Positions 1 to 5,617 of a stretch of DNA of 5,617 bases are shown here, piece after piece. Source of the stretch: an uncultured Coriobacteriaceae bacterium (GTDB lineage Bacteria; Actinomycetota; Coriobacteriia; Coriobacteriales; Eggerthellaceae); assembly GCA_900554945.1 (NCBI GenBank), contig USJN01000117.1, positions 1 to 5,617 on the forward strand, given 5' to 3'. Position 1 is the first letter of the stretch, and every line of letters begins with the position of its first letter. Under the pieces are notes generated by a model. That model ran no database searches. It saw only the letters and a list, made by a program, of their open reading frames with translations, and was not told where the DNA came from. Both the position numbers and the translations under genes were made by a program.

Positions 1-9
1 GGACGCCAT
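1..9 (-). CDS. Possible start of a further operon gene (first three codons only)
   Basis: An ATG on the minus strand at bases 9-7, followed by GCG and TCC, lies seven bases beyond the cmk stop codon. An AGGGG purine run (bases 24-20, inside the cmk end) sits about ten bases upstream and could serve as a ribosome binding site. The spacing fits the tight layout of the rest of the cluster. Only Met-Ala-Ser can be read, so the product cannot be identified. In related bacteria cmk is often followed by plsC, ispH or der, but that is family context and not something seen here. Confidence 0.35.
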
Positions 10-16
10 TTTGCGA

Positions 17-691
17 TTACCCCTGAGCCTGCTCGGCACGCGAGCAGATAAAGGAGATGATTTCCTCGATGGTTTTGCCGGTCGAGTCAAGATGCACGGC
101 GTCTTCCGCCGGCTTGAGGGGCGACGCGGCGCGCGAAGAATCGATCTCGTCGCGCTTCCTGATGTCGGCGAGAACCTCCTCGTAGTTCGTCGAACCCACG
201 TGACGCTCCTCGTTCTGCTTGACACGACGGGTTGCACGCTCCTCCGCGCTTGCCGTGAGGAACACCTTCACGGGTGCCTCGGGGAAAACGACCGTGCCGA
301 TGTCGCGGCCCTCGACCACGTAGTCGCCCGCGCGACCGATGCGCTGCTGTTGGGCGACAAGCGCCTCGCGAACTGCGGGAACGGCGGCAACTGGCCCCAC
401 GGCGCGGTCGATTTCGGACGTGCGGATGGCATCGGTCACCTCCGTGCCCGAAATGAAGACGCGACGGGGAACGGGGTCGCCCTCAACGTGCCCGAACTCG
501 ATTTCGTTGTCGCGCGCGATCGCGCCGAGCGCATCGGCGTCGTCGAAGGAAACGCCGTCGGCGAGCGCCTTCCACGCGATGGCGCGGTACATCGCCCCCG
601 TGTCAAGGCACGAGAACCCGAGCCGCTTTGCCGCTGCCTTAGCGACGGTTGACTTGCCTGCCCCCGAGGGGCCATCGATTGCGACGATCAT
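17..691 (-). CDS. cmk: Cytidylate (CMP/dCMP) kinase
   Basis: Phosphorylates CMP and dCMP with ATP in the cytoplasm, feeding the pools of CTP and dCTP. The 224-residue protein has the usual length of the bacterial family and looks intact. A P-loop GPSGAGKS lies at residues 7-14, the DTGAMYR nucleoside-binding motif at 30-36, the IRTSEI segment at 89-94, EGRDIGTVVFP at 127-137, and the lid/substrate region RKRDEIDSSR at 178-187 followed by PLKPAEDA. The start is the ATG at 691-689, which overlaps the aroA stop as ATGA, with GAAAGG (705-700) eight bases upstream inside aroA. The overlap suggests translational coupling to aroA. The gene ends in TAA at 19-17. Identity is secure from the motifs; cmk next to aroA or near scpAB-rluB is a familiar arrangement in Gram-positive bacteria. 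Confidence 0.97.
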   Translation of the reverse strand: MIVAIDGPSGAGKSTVAKAAAKRLGFSCLDTGAMYRAIAWKALADGVSFDDADALGAIARDNEIEFGHVEGDPVPRRVFISGTEVTDAIRTSEIDRAVGPVAAVPAVREALVAQQQRIGRAGDYVVEGRDIGTVVFPEAPVKVFLTASAEERATRRVKQNEERHVGSTNYEEVLADIRKRDEIDSSRAASPLKPAEDAVHLDSTGKTIEEIISFICSRAEQAQG

Positions 692-2082
692 TTCGCCAGC
701 CTTTCAATATCGGCGCGAAAGCCCGGATAGCTTACGCGAACTGCCTCAAAATCACGGATAGACACGGGATGGGCTCCCGTGAAGCCAACAAGCGACCAGG
801 TCATCGCAAGACGATGGTCGCCCAGGGAATCGAACACGAGCCCCTCGGGTGCGACAAGGCCCGGCTTGCCCTCGATATGCAGGTCATCGCCTTCGGCCCA
901 CGCACGCACGCCAAGCTTGGAAAGCCCCTCCAAGATGGCGGCGAGACGGTCGGTCTCCTTCACGCGCAGCTCTCCCACCTCGTGAAAGACCGTCGTGCCT
1001 TCCGCGTGGGCAGCCACAAGGGCGAGCACGGGAATCTCATCGACGAGCGAGGCGATCTCGCACCCCGCAACCTCGCACGAGCGCAGATGCTCGACGTAGG
1101 AAACCGAGATGGTGCCGCAAGGTTCCTCCCCCGCGCTGCCCGTCGGCTTCAGGGTGATGTCGGCGCCCATGCGCTCGAGCACCCGCACGAAGCCGATGCG
1201 CGCCTCGTTCAAGCTCACGTTCTCGATATCGATCGCGCTGCCGGGACGAAGAGCCGCCGCGCACGCCATGAACGCCGCAGACGAGGGGTCGCCCGGCACG
1301 TCGACGTCGCAGGCGTGAAGGCTCTGCCCACCAACGACGGAAGCCTCCCCTGGCGCCGCTTCGACGCCGACGCCGAAGCCGGGGAGCATGAGCTCGGTGT
1401 GGTTGCGCGAGGGCGCCGGCTCGTGAACGCTCGTCGTGCCCGATGCGAAGATGCCGGCGAGCAGAATCGCCGTCTTCAGCTGGGCAGAGGCAACCGGCGA
1501 GTCGTAGGAGATCGCAGAGAGGCCGCGCGTTCCCGTAATGGAGAGCGGGAGCGTCTTCGCGCCTTCCGGGGCGAACCGAGCACCCATGAGCTCGAGCGGA
1601 TCCGCAATCCGGCGCATCGGACGACGGCGAAGGGAGTCATCGCCCGTGAGCTCGACGGTGATGTCCCATGGCGCGAGCACGCCCATGAGCAGGCGAACCG
1701 TCGTGCCGGAATTGCCGCAGTCGATGGCGTCCTCCGGCTGCAAAGGACCTAAGCCGCCCCACCCGCGGATGTCGCCCGCAAGGCTTCCGTCAGGCCGCTT
1801 TTTGAGATTGACCTCGGCGCCCAGAGCGCGCACGGCGCCGATGGAGGAGCGAACATCGGCGGAGTCGAGCACGCCGGACACATGCGAAGTGCCTTCGGCC
1901 ATCGCGGAGAAGAGCACCGAGCGATGCGAAATCGACTTGTCGCCGGGGACGCGAACCGCACCGGACAGCGGGCGGGCGAGCGGCTCGATGAGGGTTGTCT
2001 GCCTGGTTGTTGCATCTGCGGGCTCGGCGTGTGCTGCAGCGTCACCGCACACGGAGGACGCCGGTTGTTCGTTAGTCGACAT
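688..2082 (-). CDS. aroA: 3-phosphoshikimate 1-carboxyvinyltransferase (EPSP synthase), class II type
   Basis: Transfers the enolpyruvyl group of PEP to shikimate-3-phosphate, the sixth shikimate-pathway step towards chorismate. From the chosen start the protein has 464 residues, somewhat long for the family because about 30 Ala/Thr-rich residues precede the first conserved segment. Visible motifs: PGDKSISHR (46-54), DCGNSGTTVRLLMG (121-134), RRPM (153-156), SAQLK (199-203), RNHTE (226-230), VDEIPVLALVAA (347-358), RVKETDRL (373-380) and GDHRLAM (421-427). GDKS, SAQxK and RxHxE are class II hallmarks; the usual NxTR motif reads NEAR (292-295). The Gly matching E. coli Gly96 is present (126), so the CP4-type Gly-to-Ala change is absent. 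The frame is open upstream to another ATG at 2163, but the ATG at 2082 has AAGGAG seven bases upstream and gives a sensible N-terminus. It overlaps the tyrA end by 11 bases and the cmk start by 4. Confidence 0.96.
   Translation of the reverse strand: MSTNEQPASSVCGDAAAHAEPADATTRQTTLIEPLARPLSGAVRVPGDKSISHRSVLFSAMAEGTSHVSGVLDSADVRSSIGAVRALGAEVNLKKRPDGSLAGDIRGWGGLGPLQPEDAIDCGNSGTTVRLLMGVLAPWDITVELTGDDSLRRRPMRRIADPLELMGARFAPEGAKTLPLSITGTRGLSAISYDSPVASAQLKTAILLAGIFASGTTSVHEPAPSRNHTELMLPGFGVGVEAAPGEASVVGGQSLHACDVDVPGDPSSAAFMACAAALRPGSAIDIENVSLNEARIGFVRVLERMGADITLKPTGSAGEEPCGTISVSYVEHLRSCEVAGCEIASLVDEIPVLALVAAHAEGTTVFHEVGELRVKETDRLAAILEGLSKLGVRAWAEGDDLHIEGKPGLVAPEGLVFDSLGDHRLAMTWSLVGFTGAHPVSIRDFEAVRVSYPGFRADIERLAK
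700..705 (-). promoter_or_regulatory. Ribosome binding site of cmk
   Basis: GAAAGG on the minus strand, eight bases before the cmk ATG (691-689) and inside the aroA end. It supports the ATGA overlap start. Confidence 0.65.
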
Positions 2083-3244
2083 GGATATGCTCCTTCGGGG
2101 AGAGCGGATTGAACGACACCGAGAAGCCCGCGCCGATGAGCTGGGCAGACAGCTTTCCAACATCGCCCTCGTCGGTTAGAACGAGCGAGAGCACGGCGCG
2201 ATCCTCGGTGATGTGATCGATTTCAATCGATTGGATATTGCAGCCAGCGGAGCTTGCGATCGTGGTGACCTCCGCGACCACGCCCTTTCGATCGGACATG
2301 GGAATGCGAACCTCGAGGAGCTTGTCGGTCGAGGGAACCCAAGCGGCAGGCAGCGCGCGGCGGGCCTGCGCCGCCTCCTCGAGAAGGCGAGTCGTCGCCT
2401 CGCGGTCGTGCGCGTCGATAGCGTCAGCGAAATCGCCGATGATGCCCTGCATCTCGCGCAATCCGCTCGTAAGCGCGCAGGCGTTGTCGAACGCGATGCC
2501 GCACCACAGCTTCGACGAACCTGCCGCAATGCGCGTGGAATCCTTGAAGCCACCTGCCGCAAGGCGCATGAGTGACTGCTGATCGTCGGCATGTCGGCTT
2601 GCCAACTGCATAAGCGAGGCGGCGACGACGTGGGGAACATGGCTTACGACGGCAATGGAATCATCATGCTCATCAGGTGCTATGGCAACCACACGCGCGC
2701 TCAAGCTCGTGACGAGCTCATGCAGGCGCTGGAAATGCTCAGGCGGCGTGTCCGCGTCGGGGCACAAAATCCAGTTAGCGCCCTCGAAAAGATCGGGGCG
2801 GGCCCCGTCGATGCCGTTTTTCTCCGAACCCGCCATAGGATGGCCCGGCACGTAATTGCGACGATGCGGCAGAATCTCTTTCGTCGCCGCGAGGATGTGA
2901 GCCTTCGTGGAAAGCGTGTCGGTGACGACACCGCGATAATCCCAATCTCGGAGAAGGCGCAGGTAATCGTCGACCGCAGCAACCGGCGTCGCCAAGACGA
3001 CGAGATCGGCGCGGTCCTTCACGAAATCGGAGAACGCCTCGCTTTCGGGGGCGCTAGCGTTCGCCACCCACCCACGCGAGATTGCCTCGCCGCAAGTCCG
3101 CGAATCGACGTCGACCCCGAAGACCTCGATATCGGGGTCGGATTTTGAAATGGCGGCCGCAAGCGACGCGCCAATGAGCCCCAGCCCAACCACGGCGATG
3201 TGATCGAACCCGTGCGGGACCTTATTTACAGCATTTTCAGACAT
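2072..3244 (-). CDS. tyrA: Prephenate dehydrogenase with C-terminal ACT domain
   Basis: Oxidatively decarboxylates prephenate to 4-hydroxyphenylpyruvate, the committed step to tyrosine; use of arogenate instead cannot be excluded from sequence. The 390-residue protein starts with a Rossmann fold: GLGLIG at 20-25, with Asp45 at the end of the second strand, which favours NAD+ over NADP+ (inference). Family motifs follow: GHPMAGSEKNG (134-144, conserved His135), SHVPH (201-205) and GGFKDSTRIA (231-240, Arg238). A helical dimerisation region spans roughly 240-300. Residues about 307-380 form an ACT domain, a regulatory fold that usually binds amino acids, so feedback control by tyrosine is likely. 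The start ATG at 3244-3242 has GAGGAAAAGG (3261-3252) seven bases upstream. It is the only gene here preceded by a real gap. Its last codons overlap the aroA start. No chorismate mutase domain is fused. Confidence 0.95.
   Translation of the reverse strand: MSENAVNKVPHGFDHIAVVGLGLIGASLAAAISKSDPDIEVFGVDVDSRTCGEAISRGWVANASAPESEAFSDFVKDRADLVVLATPVAAVDDYLRLLRDWDYRGVVTDTLSTKAHILAATKEILPHRRNYVPGHPMAGSEKNGIDGARPDLFEGANWILCPDADTPPEHFQRLHELVTSLSARVVAIAPDEHDDSIAVVSHVPHVVAASLMQLASRHADDQQSLMRLAAGGFKDSTRIAAGSSKLWCGIAFDNACALTSGLREMQGIIGDFADAIDAHDREATTRLLEEAAQARRALPAAWVPSTDKLLEVRIPMSDRKGVVAEVTTIASSAGCNIQSIEIDHITEDRAVLSLVLTDEGDVGKLSAQLIGAGFSVSFNPLSPKEHIHVD
2090..2095 (-). promoter_or_regulatory. Ribosome binding site that decides the aroA start
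   Basis: AAGGAG on the minus strand lies seven bases before the ATG at 2082-2080, inside the tyrA coding region. The frame is open for 27 further codons upstream, to an ATG at 2163, but those codons give a Ser/Arg-rich peptide with no family resemblance. This site therefore fixes the aroA start at 2082. Confidence 0.8.
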
Positions 3245-3307
3245 GCACTAACCTTTTCCTCGCGCCCAAGTCCTCGTCGCCCAGGCAGCAGTCGTTTAGT
3301 TTAGCAG
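3245..3307. other. 63-base intergenic gap, pseudouridine synthase to tyrA
   Basis: The only non-coding gap of any size in the window. Just after the pseudouridine synthase stop it holds a short AT-richer patch with a doubled TTTAG (plus strand 3295-3304), which supplies a second in-frame TAA on the minus strand. The tyrA ribosome binding site is at the other end. I see no stem-loop followed by a T run, no leader peptide rich in Tyr or Phe, and no convincing -35/-10 pair; TAAACT is a partial -10 match without a partner. Read-through from the scpAB side is the simplest view. Confidence 0.6.
3252..3261 (-). promoter_or_regulatory. Ribosome binding site of tyrA
   Basis: GAGGAAAAGG on the minus strand ends seven bases before the tyrA ATG at 3244. 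It supports that start over any internal one. Confidence 0.7.
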
Positions 3308-4126
3308 TTACGAGCAGATCGCGGCCTTCAGTTCGCCGACTTCCACATCCGTGAGCTCGCGCCATGAGCCGCGGGGCAAATCCCCCAGCTCGAGCGGGCC
3401 AAAGGAAGAGCGATGCAGTGCGATGACCGGATAACCCACCGCCTCGAGCATGCGGCGAACCTCGCGCTTGCGTCCCTCGCGCAAGCCGACGAGCACATAG
3501 CTCCCCGTCTTCTCGCGAACCGCCCGGCTGCGCTTGCCGGTGTGCGAGGCGTTGATGCCGCCCGCACCCTTGCCCGTCCCAATCGCGCGCGCGGCCTTTT
3601 GCGCATCGCTGCCCCGCAAAAGCTCGGCACGAGCGGGAAGCGTCATGCCGTCAGAGAGGGCAACACCACGGCGCAACCGCTCAAGCGCCTTGGCATCGGG
3701 CGTCCCTTCGACCAGGGCAATGTAGCGTTTCTCCACATGGCGGCGCGGGTGCAGAAGCGCGTTTCCCAGCTCGCCGTCGGTCGTGAAGAGAAGAAGGCCC
3801 GTCGTGTCGCGGTCGAGGCGCCCCACGGGGAACAGCCCCAGGAACCGATCGACGGGGACGAGGTCGGCAACCGTGGCACGGCCCTGAGGGTCGTCCATTG
3901 TGGTGACGTAGCCTGCGGGCTTATGAAGCATGATCGTGACGTCGCCCTCAGCAAGGCGCACCGGCGCTCCGCCGTCGACACGAATCTCGTCGCTGCCAGG
4001 ATCGACCGAGCACCCCAGCTCAGCAGGCTGCCCGTTGACCGTGACGCGACCGGCGACGATGATTTCTTCGGCATGGCGGCGCGACGCGACGCCCGCACGC
4101 GCAAGAAACTTCTGCAGGCGCATCAT
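3308..4126 (-). CDS. rluB: RsuA/RluB-family rRNA pseudouridine synthase
   Basis: Isomerises a specific uridine in rRNA to pseudouridine. Position next to scpB favours the 23S enzyme RluB over the 16S enzyme RsuA, but motifs alone do not settle this. The 272-residue protein opens with an S4 RNA-binding domain (about 2-60: LQKFLARAGVASRR, then GRVTVNG). The catalytic domain includes LHKPAGYVTT (67-76), the active-site motif GRLDRDTTGLLLFTTDGEL (102-120, catalytic Asp105 by family comparison), KRYIALVEG (133-141) and the closing signature EGRKREVRRML (217-227). A Gly/Ala/Lys/Arg-rich stretch at 172-208 is longer than the turn usually found there. The protein begins with tandem ATG codons (4126-4124 and 4123-4121), two bases after the scpB TAG, with only a weak purine-rich region (GGAAGACGAG) upstream, so coupling to scpB is likely. 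The TAA stop (3310-3308) is followed by a second in-frame TAA at 3298-3296. Confidence 0.92.
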   Translation of the reverse strand: MMRLQKFLARAGVASRRHAEEIIVAGRVTVNGQPAELGCSVDPGSDEIRVDGGAPVRLAEGDVTIMLHKPAGYVTTMDDPQGRATVADLVPVDRFLGLFPVGRLDRDTTGLLLFTTDGELGNALLHPRRHVEKRYIALVEGTPDAKALERLRRGVALSDGMTLPARAELLRGSDAQKAARAIGTGKGAGGINASHTGKRSRAVREKTGSYVLVGLREGRKREVRRMLEAVGYPVIALHRSSFGPLELGDLPRGSWRELTDVEVGELKAAICS

Positions 4127-4128
4127 AG

Positions 4129-5031
4129 CTACTCGTCTTCCGTTTCGAACGTGAGCTCATTGAAGTCGATCTTGTCAACCACACCGAAGCCCTGGGCCAT
4201 GGCCTGGCGAAGCATCTCCTGCGCCGAACCGTCGTCCATACCGGAAAAGCCCTCTTCCTCGCCGTCTTCCCCTGCCTCGTCGCGCGACGCAGCCGCGCGG
4301 CAACCCGCATCCTGTGAGAACAGCGACTCGGGCACCGTATGCCCCACGAGCGCCTCGCCCGCGACAGCCCCGCTCATGTCGCCTTCCTCGTCGTCGTAGA
4401 CGATACGGTCGAGCACATCGCCCTCATCGCGTTCGAGAGCGGTGCCGCTTGCCTCGTGAGCTGCGGAAAGGCGCTCTCGGATGAGCGTGCGCGTGGAATC
4501 GTCGGGGGCGAACTCGGAAAGGTCGGGCAGGTCGGCGGTGGAGCGCAGGCCGAACTTCTCCAAAAACGCGCGCGTTGTGGCGTAAAGCGTAGGGTTGCCC
4601 GGCGTGTCCGCAGTCCCCGCCTCGCGCACGAGGCCCTTTTCCACCAGGGAGTTAATGGAGCTGTCGGAGTTCACGCCGCGCACGCTCGCCACCTGGGCGC
4701 GCGTTGTGGGCTGGGTATACGCCACGATCGCGAGCGTTTCCATGGCGGCTTGGGAGAGCTTGCGGGTGTCCCAGGAAAGGACGTACTTCTCGATGAGCTC
4801 GTGGTAGGCGGGGTGCGTGTACAGCCGCCAGCCGCCCGCAACCTCGCGCAGCTGGATTCCGCGGTTCTCGGCCTCAAGCTTGTCGCGAAGCTCCACAAGG
4901 GCACTCTCGACGTCGGCAGGGTCGACCTCGAGCATGTCGGCGAGAGCGATGGTGCCGACCGGCTCGTCGGTAACGAACAGCATTGCCTCGATTGCGCCTG
5001 CGAGCTGGTCTTTCTGCAAACCTTCGAACAT
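4129..5031 (-). CDS. scpB: Segregation and condensation protein ScpB with acidic C-terminal extension
   Basis: ScpB dimers bind the kleisin ScpA and, with SMC, form the bacterial condensin that compacts and separates sister chromosomes. The N-terminal winged-helix region covers about 1-85 (AIEAMLFVTDEPV at 13-25, WRLYTHP at 68-74). The second, about 86-170, holds the family core LSQAAMETLAIVAYTQPTTRAQV (read as two parts, 92-105 and 106-114), RGVNSD (118-123), LVEKGLV (129-135), and LYATTRAFLEKFGL (149-162) ending in DLPDL. The typical protein ends soon after this; here about 125 more residues follow. Residues 201-300 carry 29 Asp/Glu and 6 Lys/Arg, and end with a helix-like segment (269-281) and NELTFETEDE. 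The ATG (5031-5029) lies two bases after the scpA TAA, with AGGAGGAG (5044-5037) five bases upstream. Identity is secure; the role of the tail is unknown. Confidence 0.95.
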   Translation of the reverse strand: MFEGLQKDQLAGAIEAMLFVTDEPVGTIALADMLEVDPADVESALVELRDKLEAENRGIQLREVAGGWRLYTHPAYHELIEKYVLSWDTRKLSQAAMETLAIVAYTQPTTRAQVASVRGVNSDSSINSLVEKGLVREAGTADTPGNPTLYATTRAFLEKFGLRSTADLPDLSEFAPDDSTRTLIRERLSAAHEASGTALERDEGDVLDRIVYDDEEGDMSGAVAGEALVGHTVPESLFSQDAGCRAAASRDEAGEDGEEEGFSGMDDGSAQEMLRQAMAQGFGVVDKIDFNELTFETEDE

Positions 5032-5033
5032 GG

Positions 5034-5617
5034 TTACTCCTCCTCGCCCACCGACGTGAGCGCATCTTCGCCCGTCAGGTCAAGCTCGCCCGACCCTTCG
5101 ATGTAGTCGATCGAGATATCGCCGAACAGCTCGTCTTGGTTGATCTTCACCATGGAGCGCTTGTAGAGCTCGAGCACCGCGAGGAACGTCACGACGACGA
5201 CCGGCGTCGGCGTGCGCTCGTCGACCAAGTCGGAAAACCGCAGGTGCCCGCGGTTGACGATGCGCTGGTGGATAGCCCGCACATGCGTCTCGACGGGAAT
5301 GGGCTTTGCGGCGATATGCTCGCTTTCCAGAAGGAACACATCGCGTCGGGCCAGCGCACGGGCGCACGTGAGCGCGAGGCCGTCGAGCGTGACGTCTTTC
5401 AAGTAGTCGGGCATGAGGTTCAAAAAACACGCATCGGGACCGAACGGACGCGTGTGCATGCGGCCTTCCGACACGAAGCGCGTGTGAAGGGCGGCGCTCG
5501 CGTTCTTGTACTGCTTGTAGGCAAGCAGCCGCTCGACCAGGATATCGCGCGCCTCGCTCGGGGTGAGCTCCGCGATATCGTCATCGATTTCGGGTGTATC
5601 CTGCGGGATGAGGCTTT
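5034..5617 (-). CDS. scpA: Segregation and condensation protein ScpA (kleisin), 5' end outside window
   Basis: ScpA is the kleisin subunit that bridges the SMC heads and binds ScpB. The visible frame gives 193 residues and stays open to the window edge. A GTG at 5474-5472 can be mistaken for the start, but the 47 codons upstream of it are clearly ScpA: SLIPQ at the edge fits the family K-S-x-LLP segment that ends the N-terminal domain, and EARDILVERLLAYKQYKN matches the conserved linker before the middle domain. The C-terminal winged-helix domain has VVVTFLAVLELYKRSMV followed by INQDELFGDISIDYI, the SMC-binding kleisin end, then a short acidic tail ending in EEE. From family length, roughly the first 70-90 residues are missing. 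The TAA stop (5036-5034) is two bases before the scpB start, so the two are almost certainly co-translated. Confidence 0.95.
   Translation of the reverse strand, partial: SLIPQDTPEIDDDIAELTPSEARDILVERLLAYKQYKNASAALHTRFVSEGRMHTRPFGPDACFLNLMPDYLKDVTLDGLALTCARALARRDVFLLESEHIAAKPIPVETHVRAIHQRIVNRGHLRFSDLVDERTPTPVVVVTFLAVLELYKRSMVKINQDELFGDISIDYIEGSGELDLTGEDALTSVGEEE
5037..5044 (-). promoter_or_regulatory. Strong ribosome binding site of scpB
   Basis: AGGAGGAG on the minus strand, five bases before the scpB ATG and inside the last codons of scpA (they encode its Glu-Glu-Glu end). It is the best match to the anti-Shine-Dalgarno sequence in the window, suggesting scpB is translated well in its own right as well as by coupling. 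Confidence 0.8.

Noticed and set aside
11..1752. Long plus-strand open frames (11-652 and 649-1752) opposite cmk and aroA
   Set aside because: They are the antisense of well-supported genes in GC-rich DNA with few stop codons. Their translations are Arg/Ala/His-rich with no recognisable domain.
2083..2163. Upstream ATG at 2163 as the aroA start
   Set aside because: It would add 27 Ser/Arg-rich residues and increase overlap with tyrA to over 90 bases, while the ATG at 2082 has AAGGAG at ideal spacing.
3245..3307. Promoter, attenuator or terminator before tyrA
   Set aside because: Only a partial -10 (TAAACT) without a -35, no stem-loop with T run and no Tyr/Phe-rich leader. A regulated promoter is possible but not supported.
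4570..4709. Repeated GCGCGTTGTGG at 4570-4580 and 4699-4709 inside scpB
   Set aside because: Both copies encode the same Thr-Thr-Arg-Ala peptide in ScpB at conserved sites (TTRAFL and TTRAQV). This is chance codon reuse and not a mobile or regulatory repeat.
3413..5106. Plus-strand open frames opposite the pseudouridine synthase and scpB (3413-4399 and 4339-5106)
   Set aside because: Same shadow effect: basic, low-complexity translations that cross the boundaries of the real genes, and no good ribosome binding site.
1..5617. CRISPR array, insertion sequence, defence system, tRNA or rRNA
   Set aside because: I found no spaced direct repeats, transposase motifs, terminal inverted repeats or RNA gene signatures. 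Nearly every base is covered by housekeeping genes.

Overview
This is a gene-dense, GC-rich bacterial chromosomal window. All recognisable genes lie on the minus strand and read from high to low coordinates. In transcription order they are scpA (5' end off the window), scpB, an RsuA/RluB-family rRNA pseudouridine synthase, a prephenate dehydrogenase with an ACT domain (tyrA), EPSP synthase (aroA) and cytidylate kinase (cmk). A possible start codon for a seventh gene sits at the low-coordinate edge. No RNA gene, mobile element, CRISPR array or clear terminator is visible.

The high GC content and the order scpA-scpB-rluB-(tyrA)-cmk resemble the conserved actinobacterial block seen in mycobacteria and streptomycetes, but here aroA lies between tyrA and cmk. 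The aroA product is a Bacillus-like class II enzyme, and tyrA-aroA-cmk neighbours also occur in Firmicutes. A member of Coriobacteriia (deep-branching, GC-rich Actinomycetota) is my best guess. That is inferred from gene order and general sequence character, not from any search.

Layout: 5034-5617 holds the C-terminal two-thirds or so of ScpA. 4129-5031 is scpB, followed after 2 bases by the pseudouridine synthase at 3308-4126. A 63-base gap (3245-3307) separates it from tyrA (2072-3244). aroA (688-2082) overlaps the tyrA end by 11 bases and cmk (17-691) overlaps the aroA end by 4. The tight junctions suggest one transcript, or two if an unseen promoter lies in or before the 63-base gap.

Functionally the block joins chromosome segregation (ScpA and ScpB, partners of SMC), ribosome maturation (pseudouridine synthase), aromatic amino acid synthesis (AroA on the shikimate trunk, TyrA on the tyrosine branch) and nucleotide supply (Cmk). 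These are housekeeping genes and I see no novel system. The points worth a second look are the long acidic tail of ScpB, a basic Gly/Ala-rich insert in the pseudouridine synthase, a changed class II motif and an N-terminal extension in AroA, and two start-site traps (scpA and aroA).
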